Shown one piece after another: positions 52,764 through 62,463 of a stretch of 64,000 nucleotides of DNA. The first letter of the stretch is position 1; every line of letters begins with the position of its first letter. Under the pieces are notes generated by a model. That model was not told the DNA's origin. It searched no databases and saw only the letters and a list, made by a program, of their open reading frames with translations. The translations under genes were made by a program, and so were the position numbers. The stretch lies in assembly GCA_013376985.1 (NCBI GenBank), contig JACABB010000001.1:210155-274154 (forward strand), read 5' to 3'. The stretch is from Bacteroidales bacterium. GTDB lineage: Bacteria > Bacteroidota > Bacteroidia > Bacteroidales > Tenuifilaceae.

Positions 52764-54044
52764 TCAAATACTTAATTTGACAGTTCTTTGATTCAAGAAA
52801 TAACTTACGATAAACAAACATAAACTAGTGAGAATTTGAGACCATATAACCGTTAGCAATACATCATGATTCAAACGGTAGAGTATAAACAGAGAGGTTG
52901 TTTGAAAAAAAGCATAGGATACAACATAAATACCCATCTGATCTGTTTTTTTTAAAATTACATTTACAAAATTTCCTAATTTAGAAAGAACCAAGGGTCC
53001 CATTAGCAATCCTATCTTCAAATATGGTAAGGATCCTACGTATTTAGGAAAATATTTAATCACATCATCCAAAATTAAATACCCTAAAAGAATAGCAGGC
53101 AAAGTAACAATAATTGTAACCAAATATAATCGCTTAATTTTTCTCCAAACTTGACCCGCATCATTATTCTGTCCAAACATATAGGTTAATTTGGGGTAAT
53201 AATATTGACCTAATGTAGATGGAAGTAATGCTAGCGTGCTAATAAGAATAAAAACAGGAGAATAGAGACCCAACATGACTTCGTTACCGTAAGATAAAAT
53301 AAACAACCGAGGAATGGTATCAATTAAAGAAACCAGATATGAAGTTAAAAACAATGGAATTCCTGTCTTCATAAGGGTTAAAATAACCTTCACCTTTAAG
53401 GCTGGTTTAATTCGCATAGGACGAAACCTATGTAATAATACCAAGTTTATACTTGTTAGCAACACTTGCATCGCCAGAAAACCATATAATCCGTAAAAAT
53501 AAATCAGCGGAGATAAAAGGAGGTTTGAAGTAAGATTGATGAATTGAATGTTGCTTAGTTTATTAAAATGGCTCGAAGTGCGGAAAGTTCCGCTTAAATA
53601 GGTGGTATAAAAAGCCGTGGTACTTCTAAAAACAGCAACAGAGATACAGGCTAAATAGGTTATATTAAGTTCGAACCTAAAAATCACAAAAGGCACAATA
53701 AGCAAAAGAACTACAATGTTGAGTAAAGAAAAAGCCAGTGTGTTTTGTGCAAATTCATTAGCCTCCTCTGTTTTGCCCACTCCAAGATAATATGGTAATT
53801 CTCGATTCATCCCATTAACAACCCCGAGCCTAAGAATAGTGGCATACGTTTCAAATATTGACATGGCTAACCAAACACCCATATAATAGGGTTCAATCCT
53901 CCTAAATGTCAAAAAGGAAACAATAATTGAGACAGGTAATGAAAGAAAAGAAGAAGAAAGAAATTTCAATACCACTTTATTGTCCTTCAATTTTTGAAGC
54001 AACGTATCGAGATCAAATAACGGTTTCAACGAAATAAATTTCAT
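52764..54044 (-). CDS. Oligosaccharide flippase (Wzx-like)
   Basis: A 426-residue protein with about 12 membrane helices, of the MOP superfamily polysaccharide export type. It opens with a short basic stretch, then FLSLPVSIIVSFLTFRRIEPYYMGVWLAM and LRLGVVNGMNRELPYYLG, the usual early motifs. It moves lipid-linked repeat units across the inner membrane. It is next to the polymerase gene and the O-acetylation pair. Confidence 0.9.
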   Translation of the reverse strand: MKFISLKPLFDLDTLLQKLKDNKVVLKFLSSSFLSLPVSIIVSFLTFRRIEPYYMGVWLAMSIFETYATILRLGVVNGMNRELPYYLGVGKTEEANEFAQNTLAFSLLNIVVLLLIVPFVIFRFELNITYLACISVAVFRSTTAFYTTYLSGTFRTSSHFNKLSNIQFINLTSNLLLSPLIYFYGLYGFLAMQVLLTSINLVLLHRFRPMRIKPALKVKVILTLMKTGIPLFLTSYLVSLIDTIPRLFILSYGNEVMLGLYSPVFILISTLALLPSTLGQYYYPKLTYMFGQNNDAGQVWRKIKRLYLVTIIVTLPAILLGYLILDDVIKYFPKYVGSLPYLKIGLLMGPLVLSKLGNFVNVILKKTDQMGIYVVSYAFFQTTSLFILYRLNHDVLLTVIWSQILTSLCLFIVSYFLNQRTVKLSI

Positions 54045-54050
54045 TTTTAA

Positions 54051-54923
54051 TTATTCACAAACTCCACCATTAATTACCACCCAATGAACCGTTTGTTTGC
54101 TAAACAGCGAATCCGTCTCAAAAATAGAATCTGTAATTAGCTTTGCACCAAACTCATTCAAATGGGTAAGATCGTACATCATTCGTTTCTTGGTCGTAAT
54201 GTTTAGCGTATCATATTGCGACTTTGGAAATAATTTCAAAATATCTTTATTAAATCTTTTTGTCCCCACATTAAAAGGAGATTTTATTATAACATCTACA
54301 AGTAAAGGATGAAATGGAAACTCAACAAAAACTAACTTGCATCTTTTATCTATGAGTCTTTTAATTCCGTAAGTAAATAACTTTTGTTTCTCCTGATATT
54401 GGCTACCATTAGTAAAATAAATTTCTTGAAATTTTGATATAGGTTCATGAAAAGTAATGGTATCGCGATAAGGATATAATGCTGAGCTGCTAGTAAACAA
54501 CTCTTTAGGTTGCAAGTTATTTCGGATAGATGGTAATAAGTCTTCGAAATGATTTACAACTAATTGATATATGCTTTTAAATGGAATTCCCCCCGTATTT
54601 TTATCCCTCCCGCGCAATTGCGCAAGTTGAGAAATAGAAAGTACAACAACAGAATTATCAGGAACAATTTCAGTGAAAACCAAAAAATCATAAACCCCAG
54701 CACCTCCTTTAGCTGCAGAATAAACATTTCTGCCCGTAATCTTTGAAATTTTTTCTAAATCAAATCCTGCTTTTGCCTGAGAATCACCCCAAATAAAAAT
54801 GCTATTAAGAGATTCTTTATAGCTAATTTCTCTAAATCTATATTCGTAATAAAAATAAAATGTCAATATAGAAATAGTTACTATAGAAATGAATAGGAAA
54901 AGTTTTAGTAAAAAATTTTTCAT
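54051..54923 (-). CDS. SGNH-like partner of the adjacent MBOAT acyltransferase
   Basis: A 290-residue protein with one N-terminal membrane helix (LFLFISIVTISILTFYFYY) and an extracytoplasmic domain. IFIWGDSQAKAGFD resembles the GDS block and DLTHLNEFGAKLI the DxxH block of SGNH hydrolases. In systems such as alginate or cellulose acetylation, an MBOAT protein passes acyl groups to a periplasmic SGNH partner of this kind. It lies six bases after the MBOAT gene, supporting that pairing. Confidence 0.7.
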   Translation of the reverse strand: MKNFLLKLFLFISIVTISILTFYFYYEYRFREISYKESLNSIFIWGDSQAKAGFDLEKISKITGRNVYSAAKGGAGVYDFLVFTEIVPDNSVVVLSISQLAQLRGRDKNTGGIPFKSIYQLVVNHFEDLLPSIRNNLQPKELFTSSSALYPYRDTITFHEPISKFQEIYFTNGSQYQEKQKLFTYGIKRLIDKRCKLVFVEFPFHPLLVDVIIKSPFNVGTKRFNKDILKLFPKSQYDTLNITTKKRMMYDLTHLNEFGAKLITDSIFETDSLFSKQTVHWVVINGGVCE

Positions 54924-54929
54924 TGAAAC

Positions 54930-56366
54930 CTAGAACTGAAAATAAATAAATTCTTGTTGCGTCCCAAAATACCAAAAAATCAAAAAGAAAATCGTATAGT
55001 AAATACCCCATCTTAACACTGGATTTAAATTTTTGCTGTCGAATTGTAAGGCGTGTTGTTTTGATCTTTGTATCCATTCCACAGAAAACAAGATTAATAC
55101 TAAAAACAGAATCTGTTTAGGAAATATTTCTGGTTTTGAAAAAATCGACTTTGAAAAAACGCCCTTTAAATAGTTAATTGCATGATGAATATCTATGGAA
55201 CGAAAAAATACCCAAGCAATGCAAGTGAGAATAAATGTTAGTCCAATATTTATAATATCACGAAACGATGGGAAAAACTTTCCTATAGCCACAATCTCCA
55301 GATTAATTCTGTTTTTGTTTAATAGCAAAACAGGCAGAAAATAAAGAGCATTTAATGCCCCCCAAACAATAAAAGTCCAATTTGCCCCATGCCAAAAACC
55401 GCTTACAATAAAAATTATAAAGGTATTTCTGATTTTCATCCAATTACCACCCTTACTACCTCCAAGAGGGATATATAGGTAATCACGAAACCATGATGAT
55501 AATGATATATGCCAACGTCGCCAAAACTCGGCAATATCCCTTGAAAAATAAGGGAACGCAAAGTTTCTTAAAAGTTCTATCCCTAATAATCGTGAGGCGC
55601 CTAACGCTATATCGGAATAACCCGAAAAGTCCGCATATATCTGAACGGCAAAGAGAACCGCTCCAATAGCGAGCGTACTTCCTCCAAAACTTGCCGAATT
55701 ATTGAATATCTGATTTGCATACTGCGCACAATTATCGGCTATAACTATTTTTTTAAACAAACCCCAAAGAATTTGTTTTAACCCATCTGTCGCTTTTTGA
55801 TAATCGAATTGCCTCTCTCTTTGTATCTGAGGAAGAAGATGTGTTGCTCGTTCAATTGGCCCCGCAACGAGTAAGGGGAAAAAACTTACGAATACTGAAT
55901 ACTCTACAAAGTTTTTTACTGGTTTAATTTTCCCATAATAGATATCAATTACATAGGATAATCCGTGAAAAGTGTAAAAAGATATTCCAACAGGAAGAAT
56001 CACTTTAATAGTCCATGGGTTTACCTGAAACCCAAAACCTGTCAAGGCGTCTGAGAAAGAGGAAATAAAAAAATTATAATATTTAAATACGCCAAGAAAT
56101 CCGAGATTAACAGATACACTTAACCAAAACCAAAATAATTTTTTACGGCGATTTTCACTCTCATACATTTTTAAACCCGTGAAATAGTCTAATAATGTTG
56201 AGAAAACTAGGAGAAATAAAAATCTATAGTCCCAAGACCCGTAGAAGAAATAGCTTGCAACTAAAAGTAGGATGTTTTGACTCTGAAGCTTTTTGTTGAA
56301 AGCAAACCAATATAATAGAAATACTATGGGGAAAAAAATTGCAAACCCGATTGAGTTAAAAAGCAT
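54930..56366 (-). CDS. MBOAT-family O-acyltransferase (AlgI-like)
   Basis: A 478-residue multi-pass membrane protein. MBOAT signatures are VILPVGISFYTFHGLSYVID, FFPLLVAGPIERA, FWRRWHISLSSWFRDYLY and the catalytic His in FIVSGFWHGANWTF. It transfers acyl (usually acetyl) groups from a cytoplasmic donor across the membrane. Together with the next gene it should O-acetylate the surface polysaccharide. Confidence 0.93.
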   Translation of the reverse strand: MLFNSIGFAIFFPIVFLLYWFAFNKKLQSQNILLLVASYFFYGSWDYRFLFLLVFSTLLDYFTGLKMYESENRRKKLFWFWLSVSVNLGFLGVFKYYNFFISSFSDALTGFGFQVNPWTIKVILPVGISFYTFHGLSYVIDIYYGKIKPVKNFVEYSVFVSFFPLLVAGPIERATHLLPQIQRERQFDYQKATDGLKQILWGLFKKIVIADNCAQYANQIFNNSASFGGSTLAIGAVLFAVQIYADFSGYSDIALGASRLLGIELLRNFAFPYFSRDIAEFWRRWHISLSSWFRDYLYIPLGGSKGGNWMKIRNTFIIFIVSGFWHGANWTFIVWGALNALYFLPVLLLNKNRINLEIVAIGKFFPSFRDIINIGLTFILTCIAWVFFRSIDIHHAINYLKGVFSKSIFSKPEIFPKQILFLVLILFSVEWIQRSKQHALQFDSKNLNPVLRWGIYYTIFFLIFWYFGTQQEFIYFQF

Positions 56367-56382
56367 TCTTTAAAAATACTAT

Positions 56383-57849
56383 TTAGGTAAAATATTCTTT
56401 GATGCCGATTGAAACTTCTTCAACGTTCTTATTATGACCTATCTTTAATAATTCTCTGTAATTACTGTAATAAGCCGTGTATCCGGGGTGACTAATTTGA
56501 AGATATGCTAGCACAAAACGATATAGTGACTCATCATCTTTTAATACTTGATTGTGGTTTTGATATAATACCTCTCTTAAATCACGAATATTTTTAATCT
56601 TGAATACCCGATTCGACAAATCGTAAAAACTATTTCCAAAAACGTAAACGGGCTTATTTAACAAAACTGCTTCAAAACCACTGGTGCCATTTATGGTTAG
56701 CAATCCCTTGCATTGGGAGATAATCAGCTTACCAGAAACAGCAGAGCCTAATAATTTAACATTGGGAATTGCCCTAACCCTCTTATAGTCAATAAAATGC
56801 CTCTCCTCTTTTACAATTGGGTGAACTTTAACATATAAAAAGCTATTCGGTGGTAATTGGGCGGCTATATTTTCTATAAGTTTAATCTGGTTTTTGTAAA
56901 TACCATCACCCCAATACAATACAACAGCTTCTGGTTCCATGTGCATTGGGTAGTAATAGTAATCCTTATTAGGGTCAAAATTATCGTATCTTAAGTAAAA
57001 TTGCTCATCCCAAAGATTTTTAAGCCGATCGGACAATCTTGATTTATTACGACTTAGGTATCTTTCTAGTGCATTTTCAGGATCGCTTCCCTCTTGCTTG
57101 TTCTCCCTTTTATTGAAAATATGCTTAGCGATGGTTTTAATAATCTTCAACCAAAATCCAAATACATTAGCCGTTCCAGAATTTCGGTCTTTTGATGCTA
57201 ATTCAGGGAGTATTAGTTCAAAATCCTTTCGGAAATTATCAAGAAATTTTTCCGCCCTTTTATGCTTGTCTTCATCCGAAGAATCAATTTCTGCTAATGC
57301 TTTAGGCATTTCAATAGAGAATCCACTATCAGCCGAAACAAAAATCCAGTTATATTTAGTCTCCCCAAAAACTTGAATTTGTGTTAAGTATTCTGCACCA
57401 TGTTTTTTACATATTACTGAAGCAATTTGCAAGAAAAAAAGTGCTACTGGTTCGTGCAACAAACAATCAAAACGCAGTTTCTCTATCAGATTATTCCAGA
57501 ACTTATAGTACACTTGAACTAAAATTAAGATTTCATTATAGTCCATGTTTGCGAATGTTCTGTCGCTTTGAATACAAGAATTCAGGCAAAATCGATTATT
57601 TGTTTGATCGATTATTAATTGATCTATTTGATGGATTAAATCCAAATCAATTTGTTCTTGACCAATTAACTGGCTAATTTCACCCTTAAAGTTGATTATA
57701 TCTACAACGTTATATCTCTCTCTTAAAATTTGTTCTTCTTCCTTTGAATAGGCAAGATGAACAATATTAATAGCTCCTATAAGATGCTGGCCAATTCCCC
57801 CGTAAAGGTTCACTAAATCATTTCTGCTGAAAAGAATTACTTTTTTCAT
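56383..57849 (-). CDS. KpsC/KpsS-like capsule biosynthesis protein
   Basis: About 488 residues from the ATG at 57849 (MKKVILFSRND); a TTG five codons earlier is in frame. The C-terminal half carries PNSFLYVKVHPIVKEER and LLTINGTSGFEAVLLNKPVYVFG, which match the capsule-synthesis family that includes KpsC and KpsS (Kdo transferases building the capsule lipid linker). The N-terminal half is less conserved. It may add the first acidic sugars or initiate chain linkage. It lies at the border between the sugar-nucleotide block and the assembly block. Confidence 0.72.
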   Translation of the reverse strand: MKKVILFSRNDLVNLYGGIGQHLIGAINIVHLAYSKEEEQILRERYNVVDIINFKGEISQLIGQEQIDLDLIHQIDQLIIDQTNNRFCLNSCIQSDRTFANMDYNEILILVQVYYKFWNNLIEKLRFDCLLHEPVALFFLQIASVICKKHGAEYLTQIQVFGETKYNWIFVSADSGFSIEMPKALAEIDSSDEDKHKRAEKFLDNFRKDFELILPELASKDRNSGTANVFGFWLKIIKTIAKHIFNKRENKQEGSDPENALERYLSRNKSRLSDRLKNLWDEQFYLRYDNFDPNKDYYYYPMHMEPEAVVLYWGDGIYKNQIKLIENIAAQLPPNSFLYVKVHPIVKEERHFIDYKRVRAIPNVKLLGSAVSGKLIISQCKGLLTINGTSGFEAVLLNKPVYVFGNSFYDLSNRVFKIKNIRDLREVLYQNHNQVLKDDESLYRFVLAYLQISHPGYTAYYSNYRELLKIGHNKNVEEVSIGIKEYFT

Positions 57850-57904
57850 TACAGCATCATACAAATGAATAAGAATGTTTCATAATCCCGAAAAAATTGG
57901 GTTT

Positions 57905-58855
57905 TTAATCTGTATATCCTGCCATTTTATTGTAAATTGGCATTAATGATAATTGCTCATGGATTGATATAAACTCTGTGAAATCATTTTTTAAAAAAGC
58001 CTCAGTCTGCAGGTAAAGTCCGGGTTTGAAATTTATATCTAAAGAATCATCCAACTCAACAAATTCAACCTGAACACTTCCTGTTTTTTGAATTTGAAGT
58101 TTTTCCATTGGTTTAAAATAAAGTCTATGGTTTTTTGTAAGAATCTCTACAGCCCACCTACCTGGAGCCTCCCAATTTGCTTGGTAATTAAACAATGTAC
58201 CCTCAACGGAAATTCCCGCCCCTGTAAAAATTGAGGCAGCCGGATGCCAAGCTAGACCACCAGCATTAAAGCAACAAATTTCTTTGGGTTTGCCCCCTAA
58301 ATAAAATGCAAGATCAACCACATGTGTTGAATTCGCTAAAAACCAATTTTCTTTGATCCCTTCCGCTTTAACAAGTGGTGAAATTACATGAGCCCATTCT
58401 GTGAATTCAAAATTAAAAGAAGAGACCCCCCCGTCTTTTAAAATAATTTCTTTTGCTTTCTTCACCGAACTGTAAAATCTACGGTTATACGCAAGATAAA
58501 TCTTTACACTATTTTGCTCTGCTTTTTCAGATAAATTCTTAACTTGCAAAGCATTTAACCCACCCGGCTTTTCACAAAGTATCTCTTTTACTCCACTCTC
58601 TATTAATTCCAAACAATTTTGGAAAAGCGTCTCAACACCAGTAGCAACAATAACTTTAGGAGGAATTACTGGTTTCGTTTTTAGAAATGCCTCCAATCCT
58701 CCAGGAACAACTTCTAATCCTGTTTTATCATAAAACGTAGTCGCACTTTGCGTCCCTCTTCCAATTGTAATAAAAGGTGTTTGCTGTGCTTTTAAAACCG
58801 TTGCATACTCAATCGCCATTGGGCCTGCGCCAATAAGCCAAATCTGTTTTTGCAT
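57905..58855 (-). CDS. Gfo/Idh/MocA-family sugar dehydrogenase
   Basis: A 316-residue NAD(P)-dependent oxidoreductase. The Rossmann start is IWLIGAGPMAIEYATVLK and the EKPG motif is ILCEKPGGLNAL; the catalytic region includes LAYNRRFYSSVKKA. It acts on a sugar, probably a nucleotide-linked one. It is one of three such enzymes within 5 kb, each clearly different, so they likely serve separate steps. Confidence 0.85.
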   Translation of the reverse strand: MQKQIWLIGAGPMAIEYATVLKAQQTPFITIGRGTQSATTFYDKTGLEVVPGGLEAFLKTKPVIPPKVIVATGVETLFQNCLELIESGVKEILCEKPGGLNALQVKNLSEKAEQNSVKIYLAYNRRFYSSVKKAKEIILKDGGVSSFNFEFTEWAHVISPLVKAEGIKENWFLANSTHVVDLAFYLGGKPKEICCFNAGGLAWHPAASIFTGAGISVEGTLFNYQANWEAPGRWAVEILTKNHRLYFKPMEKLQIQKTGSVQVEFVELDDSLDINFKPGLYLQTEAFLKNDFTEFISIHEQLSLMPIYNKMAGYTD

Positions 58856-58861
58856 AAATAA

Positions 58862-59857
58862 TTAGGTTATAGGTAGTTCGTTAATTCTCTTTCCTAGAAT
58901 CTTAAAGTATTGTTCATTTAATACGCTTAATAATGGTTTATGAATTTCAAAAGATTCTTCAAGAGTTGGTAAATGGGATAATCCAGTATCAAGAATTTGT
59001 TTTACTTGTAAATTCGTCAATCCGCTCTGATACATCATTTTCACCTCTTCGGTACGATATGGGATTTTAGCATCCTCCTTATAAAACTCCGAAACCCCTT
59101 GAGACTCTTTTATTAGGATAGTTTCCCCCTGAATGCTAATTTGATGCGTTAGGAATGGCTTATCTCCATCATCTTTTTTTACTTCACAACTTAATTTAAA
59201 GTGATTTCCAGAAATAGATTTACCGGAAAACGAACCATAAAATTCAATAAAATTCTGCCGTTTGCTCTGATAAATTTTTTCATGAAGAAGATTCTCAACT
59301 ACCTGAAATCGGGTTTCACCGCTTAAAAATGCTAAAAGATCGATTTGATGAACAGCATTACAAGCCAAACCCCAATCAACCCCATTAACTTCCATGCTTA
59401 TTGGTCCTTTATCGCTTAAATACTCTTTGAGATATTGATAAAAAGGGAAATGGCGGCGAGGGCAATTCACCCAACTTTTTATTTTTTTAGTTTGTAATAG
59501 TTCTATGATTTCAAGAAACTGGTTTTCGCTCTGAAAGGCAACTTTCTCAAAGATGATATTACGAACTTCAAATAATTCAACCATTTGCTTGGTTATCATC
59601 GCTCGAACATCGGCATTGGTGGCTATTATAACAACATCAAGAATCAGATTGGGTATCTCTTGTAAACTCTTATATGAAAAAAGATCATGTCTTTCATAAC
59701 CTGCAATTTCCTTGAATCGGTTGATAGCAACTTCTAAGTTTGAAGTATTGGGATCTACAACAGCAATTGTAAACGGTTCTTCGCTCTTTGCAAGGCCTTG
59801 CAAATGACGACTTCCCAACTGCCCCGCTCCAATAACCATTATGTTTTTCTTGGACAT
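58862..59857 (-). CDS. Gfo/Idh/MocA-family oxidoreductase
   Basis: A 331-residue protein. The Rossmann start is MVIGAGQLGSRHLQGLAKS, and the dinucleotide fold continues with VVIIATNADVRAMI and IIFEKVAFQSENQFLEI. The usual EKP is EKV here, a departure at the catalytic Lys-Pro that may mean altered chemistry. WVNCPRRHFPFYQYL marks the substrate side. It lies between the CMP-sugar synthetase and the other dehydrogenase gene. Confidence 0.8.
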   Translation of the reverse strand: MSKKNIMVIGAGQLGSRHLQGLAKSEEPFTIAVVDPNTSNLEVAINRFKEIAGYERHDLFSYKSLQEIPNLILDVVIIATNADVRAMITKQMVELFEVRNIIFEKVAFQSENQFLEIIELLQTKKIKSWVNCPRRHFPFYQYLKEYLSDKGPISMEVNGVDWGLACNAVHQIDLLAFLSGETRFQVVENLLHEKIYQSKRQNFIEFYGSFSGKSISGNHFKLSCEVKKDDGDKPFLTHQISIQGETILIKESQGVSEFYKEDAKIPYRTEEVKMMYQSGLTNLQVKQILDTGLSHLPTLEESFEIHKPLLSVLNEQYFKILGKRINELPIT

Positions 59858-59890
59858 ATCGAACGATTAAATGGTTTTTTTTATCACTAA

Positions 59891-60610
59891 TTATAATTCG
59901 AAATCGATTAGGTTTTCTCTTAGCATCAACTCCATAAGTGTAAAATCAATGGGCTCATCAAGATCAAAACAAGAGTGAGGCATTTCGTATACAAGTGAAT
60001 ATGGAGTATACGCATTTTTAAAATTCAAGTCGAAAAATTTTCTCCGATAAAAATAGAATGAAGCATTCAGATCATATACCTTGGGTGCTGTTTGTCTTGA
60101 TAATATTGGTGTTTCTGGTTGTTTTACTAGTTTATAATAACCATCTGATGATTTTTCGACCATATTAAAATACGGATTTCGATGGCAATTATTTACGGAG
60201 AACAAATTCAAGGCGTTCTCATCATTTTTAATAATTTCAAAAGCACATATTAAATCATCAATGGTTCGCAATGGTGATGTAACATCTAAATCAAGGATAA
60301 AATCAAATCTTACACCTCTTTTCTTCTCTTCAAATAAAAGAACGTCGTTTATTGTGCCAATTTTTCCCGCATTATCAGTGGCCATTTCGGCGGGTCTTAC
60401 ATATTCAGTAAACAACCCAAATTGAGCAGCAATATTCTTAATATCAATGCTATCGGTGCTTAATGTTAATACTGCATTATGTTTTTGGCAAAATTCATTT
60501 GCAACTTTAATACTATATGCTATTAAAGGCTTACCGTTCAACATCCTGACATTCTTGCCTGGAATGCCTTTTGAGCCACCTCTTGCGCAGATTGTGATTA
60601 ATATTTTCAT
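59891..60610 (-). CDS. CMP-nonulosonate (acylneuraminate) cytidylyltransferase
   Basis: A 239-residue NeuA/PtmB-like enzyme. The CTP-binding signature is ICARGGSKGIPGKNVRML at residues 7-24, followed by PLIAYSIKVA and DLDVTSPLRTIDD for metal and sugar binding. It activates a nonulosonic acid (sialic, legionaminic or related) with CMP. In this block, with SDR, Gfo/Idh and CBS-nucleotidyltransferase genes, PtmB-type CMP-legionaminate synthesis is the best guess. Confidence 0.88.
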   Translation of the reverse strand: MKILITICARGGSKGIPGKNVRMLNGKPLIAYSIKVANEFCQKHNAVLTLSTDSIDIKNIAAQFGLFTEYVRPAEMATDNAGKIGTINDVLLFEEKKRGVRFDFILDLDVTSPLRTIDDLICAFEIIKNDENALNLFSVNNCHRNPYFNMVEKSSDGYYKLVKQPETPILSRQTAPKVYDLNASFYFYRRKFFDLNFKNAYTPYSLVYEMPHSCFDLDEPIDFTLMELMLRENLIDFEL

Positions 60611-60662
60611 GTTTAGTTTAAAGAAATGTATTCTAAAATACTATGATTATTTTGCAATTACT

Positions 60663-61481
60663 TTAAATAACGCTCCACCCACCGTCAATTATCATATTAA
60701 AGCCCGTCATGTAACTTGAGGCCTCGCTGCATAGATATAGGATTGCTGCATTATATTCATCCTTATCAGCCATTCTTCCAAGCAGTGTCCGTGAGCTATA
60801 CTGGCTATTAAATCTGTCATCGTGATTATCAAATACCCCGCCAGGTGTTAAACAATTCACCCGGATATTTTTCTCGCGATAATAGGATGCAAGATATTTT
60901 GTTAGCTGAACCACCCCTGCTTTTGAAATAGCATAAGAAACGGGAGATGAAAATTTCTCATCAGGAAAATAAATGTTTTCTACGCCATCATAAAGTCTCT
61001 GATCCGCAGCAACAATGCCGTAAATAGACGCTACGTTGATAATTACACCGTGACCCTGTTCCAAAAATAACTTACACCCCTCCTTGCAAGCCAACGTAAC
61101 GCCAACAAGATTGCCGTCAATCACTTTCATTAATGTTTCCTTCGTGTACTTCTCGAACGGATTATAAAAACCTTCTGGCTTTATCTGTGCATTGTTAATC
61201 AGTACATCTAAAGTACCATATTTTGATTTTATCTCGGAAAAAAATTTTATGATGCTGCTCTCGTCAGTATTATCTATATATAATGGAAGCGTTTTTTGAC
61301 CCTTATCTTTCATTAAGTTAGATAGGTTGTTACATTTATCAATGTCAATATCGCCAATAATAACTTCTGCTCCTTTATTTGCTAAAAACTCAACATAACG
61401 GCTCCCCAATATGCCTGTTGCGCCTATTATCGCAATTTTTTTATCCTTTACATCAAACAATTCTAACTTTTGATTATTCAT
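60663..61481 (-). CDS. Short-chain dehydrogenase (PtmA-like)
   Basis: A 272-residue SDR from the ATG at 61481, which overlaps the upstream stop by eight bases; a GTG eight codons earlier is in frame. It has GATGILGSRYVEFLANKGA for NAD binding, NNAQIKPEGF, and the catalytic YAISKAG (YxxxK). MTGFNMIIDGGWSVI ends it. Placement next to the CMP-sugar synthetase resembles Campylobacter ptmA-ptmB. Confidence 0.88.
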   Translation of the reverse strand: MNNQKLELFDVKDKKIAIIGATGILGSRYVEFLANKGAEVIIGDIDIDKCNNLSNLMKDKGQKTLPLYIDNTDESSIIKFFSEIKSKYGTLDVLINNAQIKPEGFYNPFEKYTKETLMKVIDGNLVGVTLACKEGCKLFLEQGHGVIINVASIYGIVAADQRLYDGVENIYFPDEKFSSPVSYAISKAGVVQLTKYLASYYREKNIRVNCLTPGGVFDNHDDRFNSQYSSRTLLGRMADKDEYNAAILYLCSEASSYMTGFNMIIDGGWSVI

Positions 61482-62454
61482 ATTTATTTGAATTTGTTTT
61501 AGCACATAATGCAGTTTTCAAAGAGCCCAAACCGTCAATTAAAGATGGTGTTGGGCCGGTCTTTTCTAAATAGCTTTTTATAAAATACTCCATTAATGAT
61601 AAATACATGTTGTTTCTATCAAAATCGCTAAAGGTGTATTTATTAGTAACTTCGTTTTTTGCTTTTATAATTTGAATTTCATTTTTAAATAGATCGCAGA
61701 TCAATCTTCCCTTTTCGCAAATAATCTCAAAATACCTTGAATACCCTTGAACAAGGTAGTCCATGTGTATAGAGACAAAAACATCCTTGCTGGATTGATA
61801 ATGTATTTCGGCCAAATCTTCAGTTTCAATTTCAAGATCTGAGAGTTTTCCTACAATCGAATGGAAGTTTTTATTAATAGATCCACAAAGATAACTCGCC
61901 AGATCAATCTCATGAATTAGATCTAAAACAACTCCTCCTCCCAGCATTTTACTTGATGAATAGGATGTGCGATAATCAGTATTTGGTCGCCAATCGGGTA
62001 AATACTGTCCAACAAAAAAACGTGCTGAATATGTTTTACCTAATGTTCGATCCTCTAAAATTTCTTTAGTTTTTTTAATGCAGGGATGAAATCTTAAGTT
62101 ATAAGCGCACATCCCTATGCCCGAGTAGTTTTTAAGCAATAACTCGAGCTGATTGAACTCCTCCCAAGTTGCTGCAATTGGCTTTTCAACAAGTATGTTT
62201 GATTGTTTTGGGATGAGTTTTTCTAAGAACTTATAATGAAGCGCAGTGGGATTTGAAAGTATAAAAAAATCGAATTCTCTTGAAAAGAGTTCTTCCTCAC
62301 TGTAGATTTCTTTAAAGCCAAAATCATTACCCTTTTCTGTTTCACGGAAAAGAGTAATATCATGAATACCAATTCGCTTGAGATTTTGGCAGTGTCGTTT
62401 CCCAATTGAGCCAAAACCAATAACGCAAACTTTTAAAATAGCAGGAGGGGTCAC
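61474..62454 (-). CDS. Gfo/Idh/MocA-family oxidoreductase (PtmF-like position)
   Basis: A 326-residue protein starting with GTG at 62454. It has VCVIGFGSIGKRHCQNLKRI for the Rossmann fold, ILVEKPIAATWEEF for the EKP motif, and VVLDLIHEIDLASYLCGS with the DLxxHxxD pattern. It is ten bases downstream of the CBS-nucleotidyltransferase gene and overlaps the SDR gene, so it is part of a tightly coupled sugar pathway. Confidence 0.86.
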   Translation of the reverse strand: MTPPAILKVCVIGFGSIGKRHCQNLKRIGIHDITLFRETEKGNDFGFKEIYSEEELFSREFDFFILSNPTALHYKFLEKLIPKQSNILVEKPIAATWEEFNQLELLLKNYSGIGMCAYNLRFHPCIKKTKEILEDRTLGKTYSARFFVGQYLPDWRPNTDYRTSYSSSKMLGGGVVLDLIHEIDLASYLCGSINKNFHSIVGKLSDLEIETEDLAEIHYQSSKDVFVSIHMDYLVQGYSRYFEIICEKGRLICDLFKNEIQIIKAKNEVTNKYTFSDFDRNNMYLSLMEYFIKSYLEKTGPTPSLIDGLGSLKTALCAKTNSNKYE

Positions 62455-62463
62455 TATTTTAGG

